DNA of 64,000 nucleotides, from contig NZ_FQVO01000002.1 of assembly GCF_900129385.1 (NCBI RefSeq), forward strand, positions 124,001 through 188,000, read 5' to 3'. Positions 27,064 to 37,100 of this stretch are shown piece by piece. This stretch comes from Chryseobacterium takakiae (GTDB taxonomy: Bacteria > Bacteroidota > Bacteroidia > Flavobacteriales > Weeksellaceae). Numbering within the stretch: position 1 is the stretch's first letter; every line of letters begins with the position of its first letter. The notes under the pieces were generated by a model that was not told the origin of the DNA, did not search any database, and was given only the letters and a program-made list of their open reading frames with translations. The position numbers and the translations under genes were made by a program.

Positions 27064-28611
27064 ATGAAAAAATATCTTTTATTGTTTATCATCGCTGTTT
27101 TTGCGGTGTCTTGCTCTAAAAAAGTAGAAGTAAAAGGAAAAATTACAGGCGGTTCTCCATTAGAGAGAATCGAGTTTATTGAGGCATCAGGTGTTGCCAC
27201 CTTACCACTTATTAATATCGGGATTAACAAAGACGGAACTTTCTCCGGAAGTTTTGAGGCTCCGAAAAGCGGAATGTATGTAATGTCATATGGCGGAAAA
27301 CAAAACCTGATCTATCTTAAAGGTGGCCAGAAACTTGAAATTACAGGTAACGGAATGAGCTTCCCGTCAGAATTCGTAGTTACGGGTGATGCTAAAAATA
27401 ATAATGATTTCTTTACGGCCACACAAAAATATCTTTCCACCTATGCTCAGACTGTGAACATGAATGAGCTGATGACAAAAGATGAAAAAACTTTCATCAA
27501 AGGAATTGAAAAAGTGCAGGCCGATGTTACTAAAAATATAGAAGAAAACGTAAAAAAATTCAGTCCGGATAGCGGGTTGGTGGAATGGAAAAAGAATGAC
27601 CTTGCCAGCACATTGCTTACCATCCTGAATCAATACGAAATGAGTCACAAACAAATGGGTAATCCTTCATTCAAAGTGACGAAAGCTTTCACGGATTACG
27701 AAAACAAACTTCAGGAAAATAAAGAGGTAATGGTGAAAGAAAATCCTTTCTACAGACAATACCTTTTAACAAAAATGAGCCCGGATTTCCAAAAATATGC
27801 TCAGGCAAACGGCGCGGGAAAACCGGATATAACCACTTCAGAATTATTTGCAGAATACCTGAAGAAAAATCAGAAAGATCTTTCACAGACAGCTAAAGAT
27901 TACTTATTGGCTTTTGTAATGGCACAATCTGATATTCATCCTGGAACTCCTGAAAAAACAATCGAGAAAATTAAAAAAATCATCGATACGGATATCAAAG
28001 ACGCTACGATTAAAGAAGATTTAAAGAAAATTCAGTTTGCGATCAACGGTTTCAAAATCGGTGAGCAGGCTCCTGAAGCATCTCTTGTTAAAGCTGATGG
28101 AAAATCGTACAGCCTTTCTTCAAACAAAGGAAAACCTTACATGATGATGTTCTATGCATCATGGAATCCTTATATCGGAGAAGCATCCATTCCTGTGTTA
28201 AAAGAAGTTGTGAATTTCTATAAATCAAAAATGAACTTTGTTTTTGTAAACGTTGATGATACCAAAGATCAGTTTGTAAAAACCAGCAATTCGCTGATGA
28301 AAGGAATTACCGGAACCAATGTATACGGCGAAGGAGGATTAAATTCAGATATTGCCAAAAAATACGGAGTGTACGGTTTCAAATTACCATGCTTCGTTGT
28401 TGTTGATAAAGATGGGAAAATTGCAAGCAAACCGTTCTTCAACCTTGGAGATCCTGAACTGGTAACCGCTCTTGATAAACAAACAGGGCTTTCTGCACCG
28501 AAAGTGAATCCTAATGTTCAACTGCAACCGGGATTAAATATGGACCCTGCAGCTGCGCCTCAGCAAGCGCCACAACAACAGGCAAATCCTCAGCCGGCCC
28601 AGACAAAATAA
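27064..28611 (+). CDS. TlpA-like lipoprotein with DUF4369 and a thioredoxin fold lacking CxxC
   Basis: 515 residues. A lipoprotein signal (AVFAVSC) precedes a DUF4369-type beta domain (KGKITGGSPLERIEFIE) and a helical middle section. The C-terminal AhpC/TlpA-like thioredoxin fold covers about residues 330-470 (IGEQAPEASLVKADGKSYSL, then MMMFYASWNPYIGEASIP). Where TlpA has WCxxC, this protein reads WNPYI, so it cannot do thiol exchange at that site. The only nearby Cys is in the KLPCFVVVD segment. The tail is Gln/Pro/Ala-rich. It may be a scaffold or binding protein rather than a reductase. Confidence 0.8.
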   Translation: MKKYLLLFIIAVFAVSCSKKVEVKGKITGGSPLERIEFIEASGVATLPLINIGINKDGTFSGSFEAPKSGMYVMSYGGKQNLIYLKGGQKLEITGNGMSFPSEFVVTGDAKNNNDFFTATQKYLSTYAQTVNMNELMTKDEKTFIKGIEKVQADVTKNIEENVKKFSPDSGLVEWKKNDLASTLLTILNQYEMSHKQMGNPSFKVTKAFTDYENKLQENKEVMVKENPFYRQYLLTKMSPDFQKYAQANGAGKPDITTSELFAEYLKKNQKDLSQTAKDYLLAFVMAQSDIHPGTPEKTIEKIKKIIDTDIKDATIKEDLKKIQFAINGFKIGEQAPEASLVKADGKSYSLSSNKGKPYMMMFYASWNPYIGEASIPVLKEVVNFYKSKMNFVFVNVDDTKDQFVKTSNSLMKGITGTNVYGEGGLNSDIAKKYGVYGFKLPCFVVVDKDGKIASKPFFNLGDPELVTALDKQTGLSAPKVNPNVQLQPGLNMDPAAAPQQAPQQQANPQPAQTK

Positions 28612-28630
28612 TTTAAATTGAGTACAGATA

Positions 28631-28660
28631 AAAACCTTGTCTTCGGATAAGGTTTTTTTT
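28631..28660 (+). terminator. Terminator after the thioredoxin-like lipoprotein gene
   Basis: Stem AAAACCTT / AAGGTTTT around a TTCGGA-containing loop, followed by a run of T. The rlmD promoter starts at once behind it. Confidence 0.8.
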
Positions 28661-28664
28661 ATTG

Positions 28665-28672
28665 TATTTTTG
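28665..28672 (+). promoter_or_regulatory. -7 promoter element for rlmD
   Basis: TATTTTTG followed by C, 87 bases before the start codon, leaving a leader of about 80 bases. Confidence 0.6.
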
Positions 28673-28701
28673 CAGACCGGAAGGTTATCGTTTCCGGGAT
28701 G

Positions 28702-28730
28702 CTTTGTCAAAGTTCGGATCTTTGACAAAG
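28702..28730. promoter_or_regulatory. Paired palindromes in the rlmD leader
   Basis: CTTTGTCAAAG (28702-28712) and CTTTGACAAAG (28720-28730) are exact complements separated by TTCGGAT, so they can form an 11-base hairpin. Each arm is also a palindrome of the type CTTTGnCAAAG, giving two sites 18 bases apart. Confidence 0.5.
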
Positions 28731-28759
28731 TTTAAACAGTAAAACAGAAAAAATTCTTA

Positions 28760-30172
28760 ATGAAAAAGAGAAATAAGAAAAATATTATTCTTGAAAATAT
28801 CAGACTCTTAAATGCAGGAGCTAAAGGGGTTGCCATCGGCAGAACCGAAGAGGGAAAAACGGTAATGGTTACCGGTGCAATTCCTGGAGATGTTGTAAAT
28901 GTTAAAGTAAAAAAAGCGAAATCTAAATATTATGAAGGAGAAGCGATTGATCTGCTGGAAAAATCACCGTACAGGGTAGATCCGAAATGTATTCATTTCG
29001 GCGTTTGCGGAGGATGCAAATGGCAGAACATGAGCTATGAAAAGCAGTTGGATTTCAAACAGGAAGAAGTCTATAACAATATTAAAAGAATCGGAGGGAT
29101 TGATCATTTTGAAGCAGTACCGATTTTAGGTTCGGAAGAGCAGTATTATTACAGGAATAAAATGGAATTCTCTTTTTCAAATTCCAGATGGCTTACGCAG
29201 TATGAAATCAGCTCGGAAGAAAACTTCGGAAACAGAGATGCACTGGGCTTTCATATTCCCGGAATGTGGAGCAAGATTCTGGATCTTAAAGAATGCTTCC
29301 TTCAGGAGGAACCTTCAAATACCATCAGGCTGGCTGTAAAAGAATACGCCGTAAAAAACGGTCTCGACTTTTTCGATGTTAAAAATCATGAAGGCTTTCT
29401 AAGGACGCTGATGATGAGACAAAACTCAAAAGGGGAGTGGATGGTTCTTTTTCAGCTTTTCAGAGAAGAAAAACAAAACAGGGAAAAATTGTTCCAATTT
29501 CTGCTTGAAACATTTCCTCAGATTAAAACCCTGGTGTATGCCATTAATCCTAAAGCGAACGATTCCATCTATGACCTGGATATCAATGTTTATTTTGGTG
29601 AAGGATATTTAATGGAAGAAATGGACGGTTTGAAATTCAAAATAGGTCCGAAATCTTTCTTCCAGACCAATTATAAACAGGCCCTTGAACTCTACAGAAA
29701 AACATTGGAATTTGCAGATTTGAAGGGTGATGAAGTGGTGTATGATCTTTATACCGGAACGGGAACGATAGCTCAATATGTGGCAAGAAAAGCAAAGCAG
29801 GTTATCGGGATAGAATCTGTTCAGGAAGCAATTGATGCGGCAATAGAACATGCAGAGCTGAACGGGCTTACCAACACAACATTTTATTGTGGTGATATGA
29901 AGGATATTTTTAATGATGAATTTCTTGCCAATCATCCAAAAGCGGATGTTCTTATTACGGATCCTCCAAGAGACGGGATGCATCAGAAAGTGGTAGAACA
30001 GATCCTGAAACTGTCGCCGGAGAAGGTAGTCTATGTGAGCTGTAATTCTGCAACACAGGCACGTGACCTGGCTTTAATGAAAGATCATTATGAGGTGGTG
30101 AAAATTTTGCCTGTGGATATGTTCCCACAAACCCACCATGTAGAGAACATTGCATTGCTCGTTAAGAAATAA
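28760..30172 (+). CDS. rlmD: 23S rRNA (uracil-C5)-methyltransferase RlmD
   Basis: 470 residues. An N-terminal TRAM domain (MVTGAIPGDVVNVKVKKAKS) is followed by a 4Fe-4S site (CIHFGVCGGCKWQNM with a later Cys in ECFLQEE). The SAM-binding Rossmann domain has YDLYTGTGTIAQYVA, DPPRDGMH and the catalytic Cys in VVYVSCNSATQARDL. The family methylates U1939 or related uracils of 23S rRNA. The leader holds a notable inverted repeat. Confidence 0.9.
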   Translation: MKKRNKKNIILENIRLLNAGAKGVAIGRTEEGKTVMVTGAIPGDVVNVKVKKAKSKYYEGEAIDLLEKSPYRVDPKCIHFGVCGGCKWQNMSYEKQLDFKQEEVYNNIKRIGGIDHFEAVPILGSEEQYYYRNKMEFSFSNSRWLTQYEISSEENFGNRDALGFHIPGMWSKILDLKECFLQEEPSNTIRLAVKEYAVKNGLDFFDVKNHEGFLRTLMMRQNSKGEWMVLFQLFREEKQNREKLFQFLLETFPQIKTLVYAINPKANDSIYDLDINVYFGEGYLMEEMDGLKFKIGPKSFFQTNYKQALELYRKTLEFADLKGDEVVYDLYTGTGTIAQYVARKAKQVIGIESVQEAIDAAIEHAELNGLTNTTFYCGDMKDIFNDEFLANHPKADVLITDPPRDGMHQKVVEQILKLSPEKVVYVSCNSATQARDLALMKDHYEVVKILPVDMFPQTHHVENIALLVKK

Positions 30173-30206
30173 TTTATTTAAATTTGGACAAACATCATCT
30201 ATTAAT

Positions 30207-30689
30207 ATGAAATCTTTTAAATTTCTGTTTGCTATATGCTGGATCAGCCTGCTTTTTTCATGCGGTGCTGATGATGATATCTGTGAAAGCGGAGAAGGAA
30301 CTCCAAGAATGAAATTCTCTTTCCTGAACGCAGAAAACGGTAAAGAAAGAACTCTGGACTCCCTGTATGTTGCCGTAGATTACGGTTCCGGAAAAGTTCA
30401 GTTAGGAGGTGAGGCGAAAATAACTTCCAGAATAATTCCCTTAAGAGTAGATGATTCACCCTATACGGATGTTTACTTCAGAACCACTAATCTGGGAACA
30501 GAATCCAGGGTAAGGGTAAATTATACCACCAAAGCTGTTTATGTTTCCCCGGGGTGCGGAATTAAAAAAACATATGAAAATTTAAGTTCGATACTAACAA
30601 CATCTGCAAATGCTCCTGTAAAAGCTATTCAGGATGGACAAAATTTTATTGAGAATGAAGACAAAACCAATCTTTACCTTCTTTTTTAG
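30207..30689 (+). CDS. DUF6452 family lipoprotein
   Basis: 160 residues from the ATG at 30207; the longer open frame from 30150 overlaps rlmD and lacks a signal sequence. It has a signal peptide with a lipobox (LLFSC) and then CESGEGTPRMKFSFLN, the start of DUF6452. Its 3' end overlaps the DUF6048 gene by 35 bases, a pairing seen in Flavobacteriia, so the two are probably made together in the cell envelope. Function unknown. Confidence 0.8.
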   Translation: MKSFKFLFAICWISLLFSCGADDDICESGEGTPRMKFSFLNAENGKERTLDSLYVAVDYGSGKVQLGGEAKITSRIIPLRVDDSPYTDVYFRTTNLGTESRVRVNYTTKAVYVSPGCGIKKTYENLSSILTTSANAPVKAIQDGQNFIENEDKTNLYLLF

Positions 30690-31314
30690 TGTAATCTATA
30701 TCCTGAGTTTTGCTCAGAATGCCCAGGGACTAAAAAAAGAAAAATGGAAATATGAGCCTAATTTTATGGTAGGCGGCGATGTTCTGAATGCCGGAGTATC
30801 TTTTTTTTCAGACAGAAAGCTGTACCAGGGTTTTATCTCTTCTAAAATAAAAAATAATATTCATGGTATTGTAGAGGCCGGATTTGAATCTAATGTTTAC
30901 CAGAAAAACGGGTATGATGCAAAAGCAAACGGACCTTTTCTGAAAATCGGGGCTTTCTATATGCTCGCAAAAGATCCGGAGAATGAATTTAACGGCTTTT
31001 ATGCCGGAGGTAAAATCGGAGGATCTTTTTATACACAGGAATATATGGCTGTGCCTGTTCGTGGTTTTGGCGGAAGCAGTTCTTCTGTTGCTTTTCCGTC
31101 ATCTTCGCAGTCTTCTTACTGGCTGGAAGGAACCCTAGGTGGAAGAGTGCAGCTCTTTGATTCTAATTTTTTCATTGATGTAAATCTTCAGCCAAGATAC
31201 CTTGTTGCCACCAGTAAACAAGAAGATATTCAGCCAATGATTGTACCCGGATTCGGAAGGAGTTCCTCAAAATTCAATATGGGATTTGCTTGGAATATTG
31301 CTTATAAGTTTTAA
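30655..31314 (+). CDS. DUF6048 family outer-membrane-like protein
   Basis: 219 residues from the ATG at 30655. A signal peptide (ends near LSFAQ) is followed by alternating hydrophobic and aromatic strands (GFYAGGKIGGSFY, YWLEGTLGGRVQLF, FNMGFAWNIAYKF). The last residue is Phe, as usual for outer-membrane beta-barrels. It is read with the preceding DUF6452 gene. Its role is unknown. Confidence 0.8.
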   Translation: MKTKPIFTFFFSVIYILSFAQNAQGLKKEKWKYEPNFMVGGDVLNAGVSFFSDRKLYQGFISSKIKNNIHGIVEAGFESNVYQKNGYDAKANGPFLKIGAFYMLAKDPENEFNGFYAGGKIGGSFYTQEYMAVPVRGFGGSSSSVAFPSSSQSSYWLEGTLGGRVQLFDSNFFIDVNLQPRYLVATSKQEDIQPMIVPGFGRSSSKFNMGFAWNIAYKF

Positions 31315-31323
31315 TGAATTGAT

Positions 31324-31788
31324 TTATTCTAATCCTTTTTCACTCGTCTTTAACAATTGATACAATCCTTCCAGTTCTTTTGGAGGGATTCCTGCATCAA
31401 AAGATGAAGAATCATAGGTTTTGTCTCCTGAAGTAATGGTGATTATTGAAGATAGCGCACCGTCGGAAAACCTTTTTGTGGTTGGCGATTCGTAAGTGGA
31501 TATTTTTGAAAGATTCAATAAATTTATTTCTCTGATAATATTTTCCCAATAAGATTTAGAAATTTCAGATTGTGAATTAACTCCATTTAAATTAGTTATT
31601 AACGAATCTTTTTTGTAGATAAATACTCTGTTAGTACCTCTGGTAAATTCTCTTAATTCTATTTTTTCGATCTGATTATTTTCATTATTTGTTATTGTGT
31701 CGTTTTTTGATTCTACAGAATTATTTTGTGAAATACATTTTATGTTGATAAGGCAACATAATAATAGAAAAATAGTATATGTTTTCAT
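31324..31788 (-). CDS. Unknown exported protein
   Basis: 154 residues with an N-terminal signal sequence (MKTYTIFLLLCCLINIKCIS); the Cys at 18 lacks a good lipobox, so ordinary cleavage near ISQ is as likely. The rest is a small soluble domain (KIELREFTRGTNRVFIYKKD, ISKSYWENIIREINLLNL) ending in ...GIPPKELEGLYQLLK. I do not recognise the family. It converges with the DUF6048 gene, 9 bases away. Confidence 0.6.
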   Translation of the reverse strand: MKTYTIFLLLCCLINIKCISQNNSVESKNDTITNNENNQIEKIELREFTRGTNRVFIYKKDSLITNLNGVNSQSEISKSYWENIIREINLLNLSKISTYESPTTKRFSDGALSSIITITSGDKTYDSSSFDAGIPPKELEGLYQLLKTSEKGLE

Positions 31789-31840
31789 ATAAAAATCATA
31801 ATTTTTATCAATGTTATTCTAAAAGTATGCCGCAAATTAA

Positions 31841-31848
31841 TATATTTG
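31841..31848 (+). promoter_or_regulatory. -7 promoter element for the M43 protease gene
   Basis: TATATTTG followed by C, 22 bases before the ATG. Confidence 0.6.
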
Positions 31849-31870
31849 CACACAAATTAATATTCTTAAA

Positions 31871-33922
31871 ATGAATTATAAAATTACTTTTAAAGTACCA
31901 TTTTTATTCTTTGTATTATTATGCTGTTCAATCTTTGCTCAAAAAAGGAAAATTCAAGAGCAAGGCCAATTTGTATTCGGCAAAACATATACGATAGATG
32001 ATTTGAAGAGAATGAATGGGGTTATCAGATGTGCGTCTACAGAATATGAAGCAATGCTTCAAAAACAAGATCCAAACAGGATGACCGATGCTCAATTTGA
32101 AGCATGGATTGCTCCTTTGATTGAAAAATCCAAGACCAATAAATCGCAGAATGGCGGAATTATTACGATTCCCGTAGTTGTACACGTTATTCACAGTGGC
32201 CAGGCTTATGGTGTGGGGCAGAATATTACTGATGAGCAGGTTCAGTCTCAGATTACTGTAATGAACAATGATTTCAGAAGAATGGCTGGAACTCCGGGGT
32301 TTAATACAAATCCTGTAGGTGCAGATGTAATGATTCAGTTTGCATTAGCAAAAGTAGATCCTAATGGAAATCCTACAAATGGTATTGATAGGGTGCGTAT
32401 TTGTCAGGATTCTTGGACAACGGATGAAGTTAATGTCAATGTAAAGCCGGCAACAATTTGGGATCCTACACAATATATGAATATGTGGAGTGTTAAGTTT
32501 GGAGGTTCAAGTTCAAATATATTGGGTTATGCGCAGTTTCCATCAAACTCAGGTGTTGTAGGTATGCCTGCCGGAGGTGCTGCCAATACTGATGGTGTAG
32601 TTGCCAATTATGGAACATTCGGAAGCTCAGACTATGGAACAAATTTCAATTTGGGCGCTCCTTACGATAAAGGAAGAACAATGACTCATGAAGTAGGTCA
32701 CTTTTTAGGACTTAGACATATTTGGGGAGATGATTCAAATCCATTAGTTTGTGCTACAGATTATTGTGATGATACGCCTCCTGCTCATGAGGCTAATGGT
32801 GCTTGTACTGTTCCTATTCAAAGTTGTACTCCCGGTCTATTTGAAATGGTAGAAAACTATATGGATTATACCAATGATACGTGTATGAACATTTTCACGT
32901 TAGATCAAAAAGCAAGGATGACGGCTGTAATGAATAACTCTCCTCGAAGAGTTGAATTGAAAAACTCCGTAAAAGACTTACCAATTCCGTTATTTGCTAA
33001 TGATGCAGAATTAAAAGCAGAAAAAATTTGTCTGTCATCTTCGTCTTGTCAGGGTACTAATTCTATTTCAGTGCCATTTAGTCTGTACAATAGAGGTACG
33101 TCTCCGCTTACATCTGCGGTGATCACTTATTCCGTAAATGGTGGTGCTTCACAAACGTATAACTGGACAGGTAACCTTGCTCAAGATAGATATGCTGCAA
33201 TATCTATTGTAGCTGCAGAAAACTCTACAATTTCTGCACAAATTACTTCCGTAAACGGAACTTCTGATGCGAGAGCAAGTAATAATACTGCATTTTCATT
33301 TGTAGGAAATTATACAACAACACCTCTGGGTAGTACTTCTCTTACTTTTACACTCCAACCAGATTTTTTCGGTTCAGAAACTACTTGGACATTAAAAAAT
33401 AGCACAGGAACTACTATAGATTCCGGAGGGCCGTATTCAAACGGAGTAGCTGTTGGAAATCAAATCGTATCATTACCTGCTTTAGTTACTAAGACATGGA
33501 ATTTAGCGCCAGATTGTTACACATTCACTATTAATGATTCTGAATCAGATGGTATAGAATATTACGGTTATTATAATGTAAAAAACTCATCTGGAAATAA
33601 TATAATTTTTGAAGGATCAACTAATTTTGGAGCTACACAGTCAAAAGCATTTAAAGTATTAGTATTGGATACAAAAGATGTAAAAGAAGTAGGTGCAAAT
33701 GCTATCCAGATATATCCGAATCCTGTATCAGATATCTTAAACATCACCAAAGTTTCTGATAAGGCATCTTATAAAATTTACAGTGCTGCCGGTCAACTGG
33801 TAAGACAAGGTAATATCAATGACGGAAAAATTAACGTTTCCGAACTGATCAAAGGTGGTTACATAATTACGGTTGAAGAAAAAGGAAAAGATTTATTTAC
33901 CTCCAAATTCATCAAGAAATAA
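31871..33922 (+). CDS. Secreted M43 (pappalysin-like) zinc metalloprotease, T9SS type A
   Basis: 683 residues: a signal peptide (cleaved near SIFAQ), a propeptide, then an M43 domain with the zinc site HEVGHFLGLRH beginning at His273 and the Met-turn segment MVENYMDYTNDTCMNIF. A CARDB-like beta domain (about 385-470) and a further jelly-roll-like domain follow. The C-terminal T9SS sorting domain (IQIYPNPVSDILNI, YKIYSAAGQLV, FTSKFIKK) completes it. It should be secreted and may feed on protein. Its sorting domain closely resembles that of the next gene. Confidence 0.9.
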   Translation: MNYKITFKVPFLFFVLLCCSIFAQKRKIQEQGQFVFGKTYTIDDLKRMNGVIRCASTEYEAMLQKQDPNRMTDAQFEAWIAPLIEKSKTNKSQNGGIITIPVVVHVIHSGQAYGVGQNITDEQVQSQITVMNNDFRRMAGTPGFNTNPVGADVMIQFALAKVDPNGNPTNGIDRVRICQDSWTTDEVNVNVKPATIWDPTQYMNMWSVKFGGSSSNILGYAQFPSNSGVVGMPAGGAANTDGVVANYGTFGSSDYGTNFNLGAPYDKGRTMTHEVGHFLGLRHIWGDDSNPLVCATDYCDDTPPAHEANGACTVPIQSCTPGLFEMVENYMDYTNDTCMNIFTLDQKARMTAVMNNSPRRVELKNSVKDLPIPLFANDAELKAEKICLSSSSCQGTNSISVPFSLYNRGTSPLTSAVITYSVNGGASQTYNWTGNLAQDRYAAISIVAAENSTISAQITSVNGTSDARASNNTAFSFVGNYTTTPLGSTSLTFTLQPDFFGSETTWTLKNSTGTTIDSGGPYSNGVAVGNQIVSLPALVTKTWNLAPDCYTFTINDSESDGIEYYGYYNVKNSSGNNIIFEGSTNFGATQSKAFKVLVLDTKDVKEVGANAIQIYPNPVSDILNITKVSDKASYKIYSAAGQLVRQGNINDGKINVSELIKGGYIITVEEKGKDLFTSKFIKK

Positions 33923-33947
33923 TAAGATAATTTTAAATGATTAATTC

Positions 33948-33976
33948 AATCCCCGGGGAAGCCCGGGGATTTTTTA
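33948..33976 (+). terminator. Terminator after the M43 protease gene
   Basis: Perfect 10-base stem AATCCCCGGG / CCCGGGGATT with a GAAG loop and a T-rich tail. Confidence 0.9.
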
Positions 33977-34137
33977 TTTTGTTGTAAGGGATTTGAATAA
34001 ATTCAATATTAATAATGAATAATTTTAAAATAGGCGATGGCATTTATTAAGAATAGATATTGTAACATTTGGTTTGGAAATTATGAATTTTGTATAAAAA
34101 AAATGTTTGCATTTTCATATTAATAATAAAAAATGAC

Positions 34138-34145
34138 TAGATTTG
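34138..34145 (+). promoter_or_regulatory. -7 promoter element for the giant protease gene
   Basis: TAGATTTG, 27 bases before the ATG. The rest of the ~160-base region behind the terminator is AT-rich with nothing else recognised. Confidence 0.5.
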
Positions 34146-34172
34146 TATAATTAATATATTATTGAGAAAGTT

Positions 34173-37100
34173 ATGAAGAAAAATTTTACTTCTTTCTTTT
34201 TCCTCTTTTTGTTTGCGATTACCAGTGCACAATGGAGTCCCACATCATTCAGGGGAGAAAAAACAAGAGCAGGCTCCGATATTAAGAGCTATTACACTCT
34301 GGACATTTCTTTGCTAAAGTCTCAATTGGCAAAAGCGCAGGAAACGGGTAAAAATGCAAAGCCCGTTACCATTTCCTTGCCAACTTTAGAAGGAAAAATT
34401 GAAAAGTTTGCCGTTTACAGCTTCCCAGTGGTTGTTAAAGAACTGGCAGACAAGTATCAACTGGGATCTTACGTAGGTGTCGGGATTGATGATCCCGGAA
34501 AATACCTGAGATTCAGCTTAGCACCGGATGATTTTCAGTCGATGATCATCAAAAACGGGGTTTATGAATTTATAGAGCCTGCCGATAAAGGCAAAACGGT
34601 TTATGGTGTGCATCCAAAAACTGATAAAAGCAATGAAGGCTTTCTTTGCTCTATGAACGAGGACCGTTTGACAAAAATGGAAATCGATAAGCTTTATAAA
34701 GCGGGAAAAACATTCACCAACCAGACAACCGATTTCTCAAAATCTTCTGATAAAAAGTACAGAACGATGAGACTGGCAATGTCGGTAACAGGTGAGTATA
34801 CCCAATATTTTGGGGGTACAGTAGCCAATGCATTGGTTGCCGTGAATGCTACTTTAACGAGAGTAAACGGTGTATATGAAAAAGATTTTGCCTTACACCT
34901 TAATTTACAGAACTTTCCGGGAGTAATTTATACAAATCCCGCAACAGATCCGTATTCTCCCGCTGCGCAAATGGGTAACTGGAATCTTCAGTTACAGCAG
35001 ACGCTTACAGCAAACGTAGGAAGTGCCAATTATGATATCGGTCACTTATTCGGAGCTTCAGGGGGTGGAGGAAATGCAGGATGTATAGGATGTGTATGTA
35101 TCGATCCTGCTAATAATAATGCAACTCAAAAAGGCTCAGGATATACATCTCCTGCAGACGGTATTCCGCAGGGAGATAATTTTGATATTGATTATGTAGC
35201 ACATGAAATGGGTCACCAGTTAGGTGCGAACCATACATTTTCACACGGTCTGGAAAATGCAGGTGTCAACGTTGAACCGGGTTCCGGCTCTACGATCATG
35301 GCATATGCCGGAATCACCGGCGCCAATACTGATGTTCAGGCTCATTCGGATCCTTATTTCCATGCGGTAAGTATTACCCAGGTTCAGAATAATCTTACCA
35401 ATAAAACATGTGATGTTGAGACGACAATTACCAATAACCCGCCTGTAATTACTCCTTTACCTACTTATAATATTCCTAAAGGTACGGCGTTCGTGTTAAC
35501 AGCTTCTGCTACAGATGCAGAAAATGATCCTATGACGTATTGCTGGGAAGAGGTAGATAATGCAAATGTTACCATTAATAAAAATAATCTGGGAACAACT
35601 GCAAGTGGAGCTACGTTCAGATCATTCAATCCGACAACAAGCCCTACAAGATATTTTCCTAAACTGACATCAGTATTAGCTGGTGTTCTCAATAATTCCA
35701 ATAACGGATGGGAGTCTGTTTCTACTGTTGCAAGAACTACAAATTTCAGAGTAACGGTTAGAGATAATAATCCAGATCCTACTCAACAGCAGACACAATT
35801 TGCCAATCAGCAGATTGTTGTTGGCAATGACGGGCCTTTCAAAGTAACTTCTACGACTGCCTACAACAACGCGCCAACTGCTATTACATGGGATGTTGTT
35901 AACACTACAGCAGCACCTTACAACGTAGCAAATGTAAAAATAGATTATACAACCGATAACGGGGTTACATGGACAGTAGCAACTGCTTCTACCGCTAATG
36001 ATGGTAATGAGTCTTTAACTCTCACCGGTCTTACGGTTGGAGCTACTGTTAAAATCAGAGTAAGCTCTATAGGAAACGTTTTCTATGCAATCGGAAGTGC
36101 TACCGTAACGAGTTTAGCCAGCTGTACAGGTGCAGCGCCGGCTGGTATTGCAGTATCTGCAATTACACAAACTACCGCAACTGTAACATGGACTGCCACA
36201 GCAAATGCCACATATGTCATTCAGTATCGTCCTGTAGGAGGTACTACATGGACTACTGTTACTTCCGCAGGAAATTCCGTAAACCTTACAGGTTTAAGTG
36301 ACGGTGTTCAATATGAAGTGCAGGTAGCAACGGTTTGTAATGGTGTTCAGGGGCCTTTCTCTGCATCAACAAACTTTACGACATTAGGTCTTAACTACTG
36401 TAACATGACATCAAATAACTTTAGTGATGAATATATTTCTAATGTTACAGTTACACCAAATGGTGCCGCAGTAATGAGCAATAACTCTGTGGGCTCTACT
36501 TATACTGATTATACAACCACACCGAGTGCTCTTGTAAATCTTGTAATTGGATCAGCAAATAATACCATATCAGTAAGCAAATTCTGGACAGGAACAACAT
36601 TCAGTGAAGCAGTGGGTGTTTGGATTGACTTCAACAGAAACGGTGTTTTTGAAGCTTCCGAACAGGTTATGAATTCGCCGGCTAGTACAACAACTCCGGT
36701 TTCAGCTACTTTTGCTGTTCCTGCAAATGCCTATAACGGACCTGCTACTACGAGAATGAGAGTAGCAATGCAGTTTAATACTTCACCTACAATGTGTACA
36801 AGTTTTACATTTGGAGAAGTGGAAGATTATGCTGTAAAATTAATTCAGCCGATTCCTTGTACAAGTAATGCTCCATTAAACCTTACAGTTACCAACCTTA
36901 CGGCAACTTCTGCTTATGTAATGTGGGATCCTGCTGCGGGAGCAACTTATGTATTGCAATACAGGCCGGTAGGTTCTACAACATGGACTACGGTTCCGTT
37001 AACGGCTAATGCATATACAATAAACGGTTTAACTGAGCAGACTTCTTATGAAGTTCAGGTTGCCTATGTATGTTCTGGCACAACAGGAACTTTTACGGCA

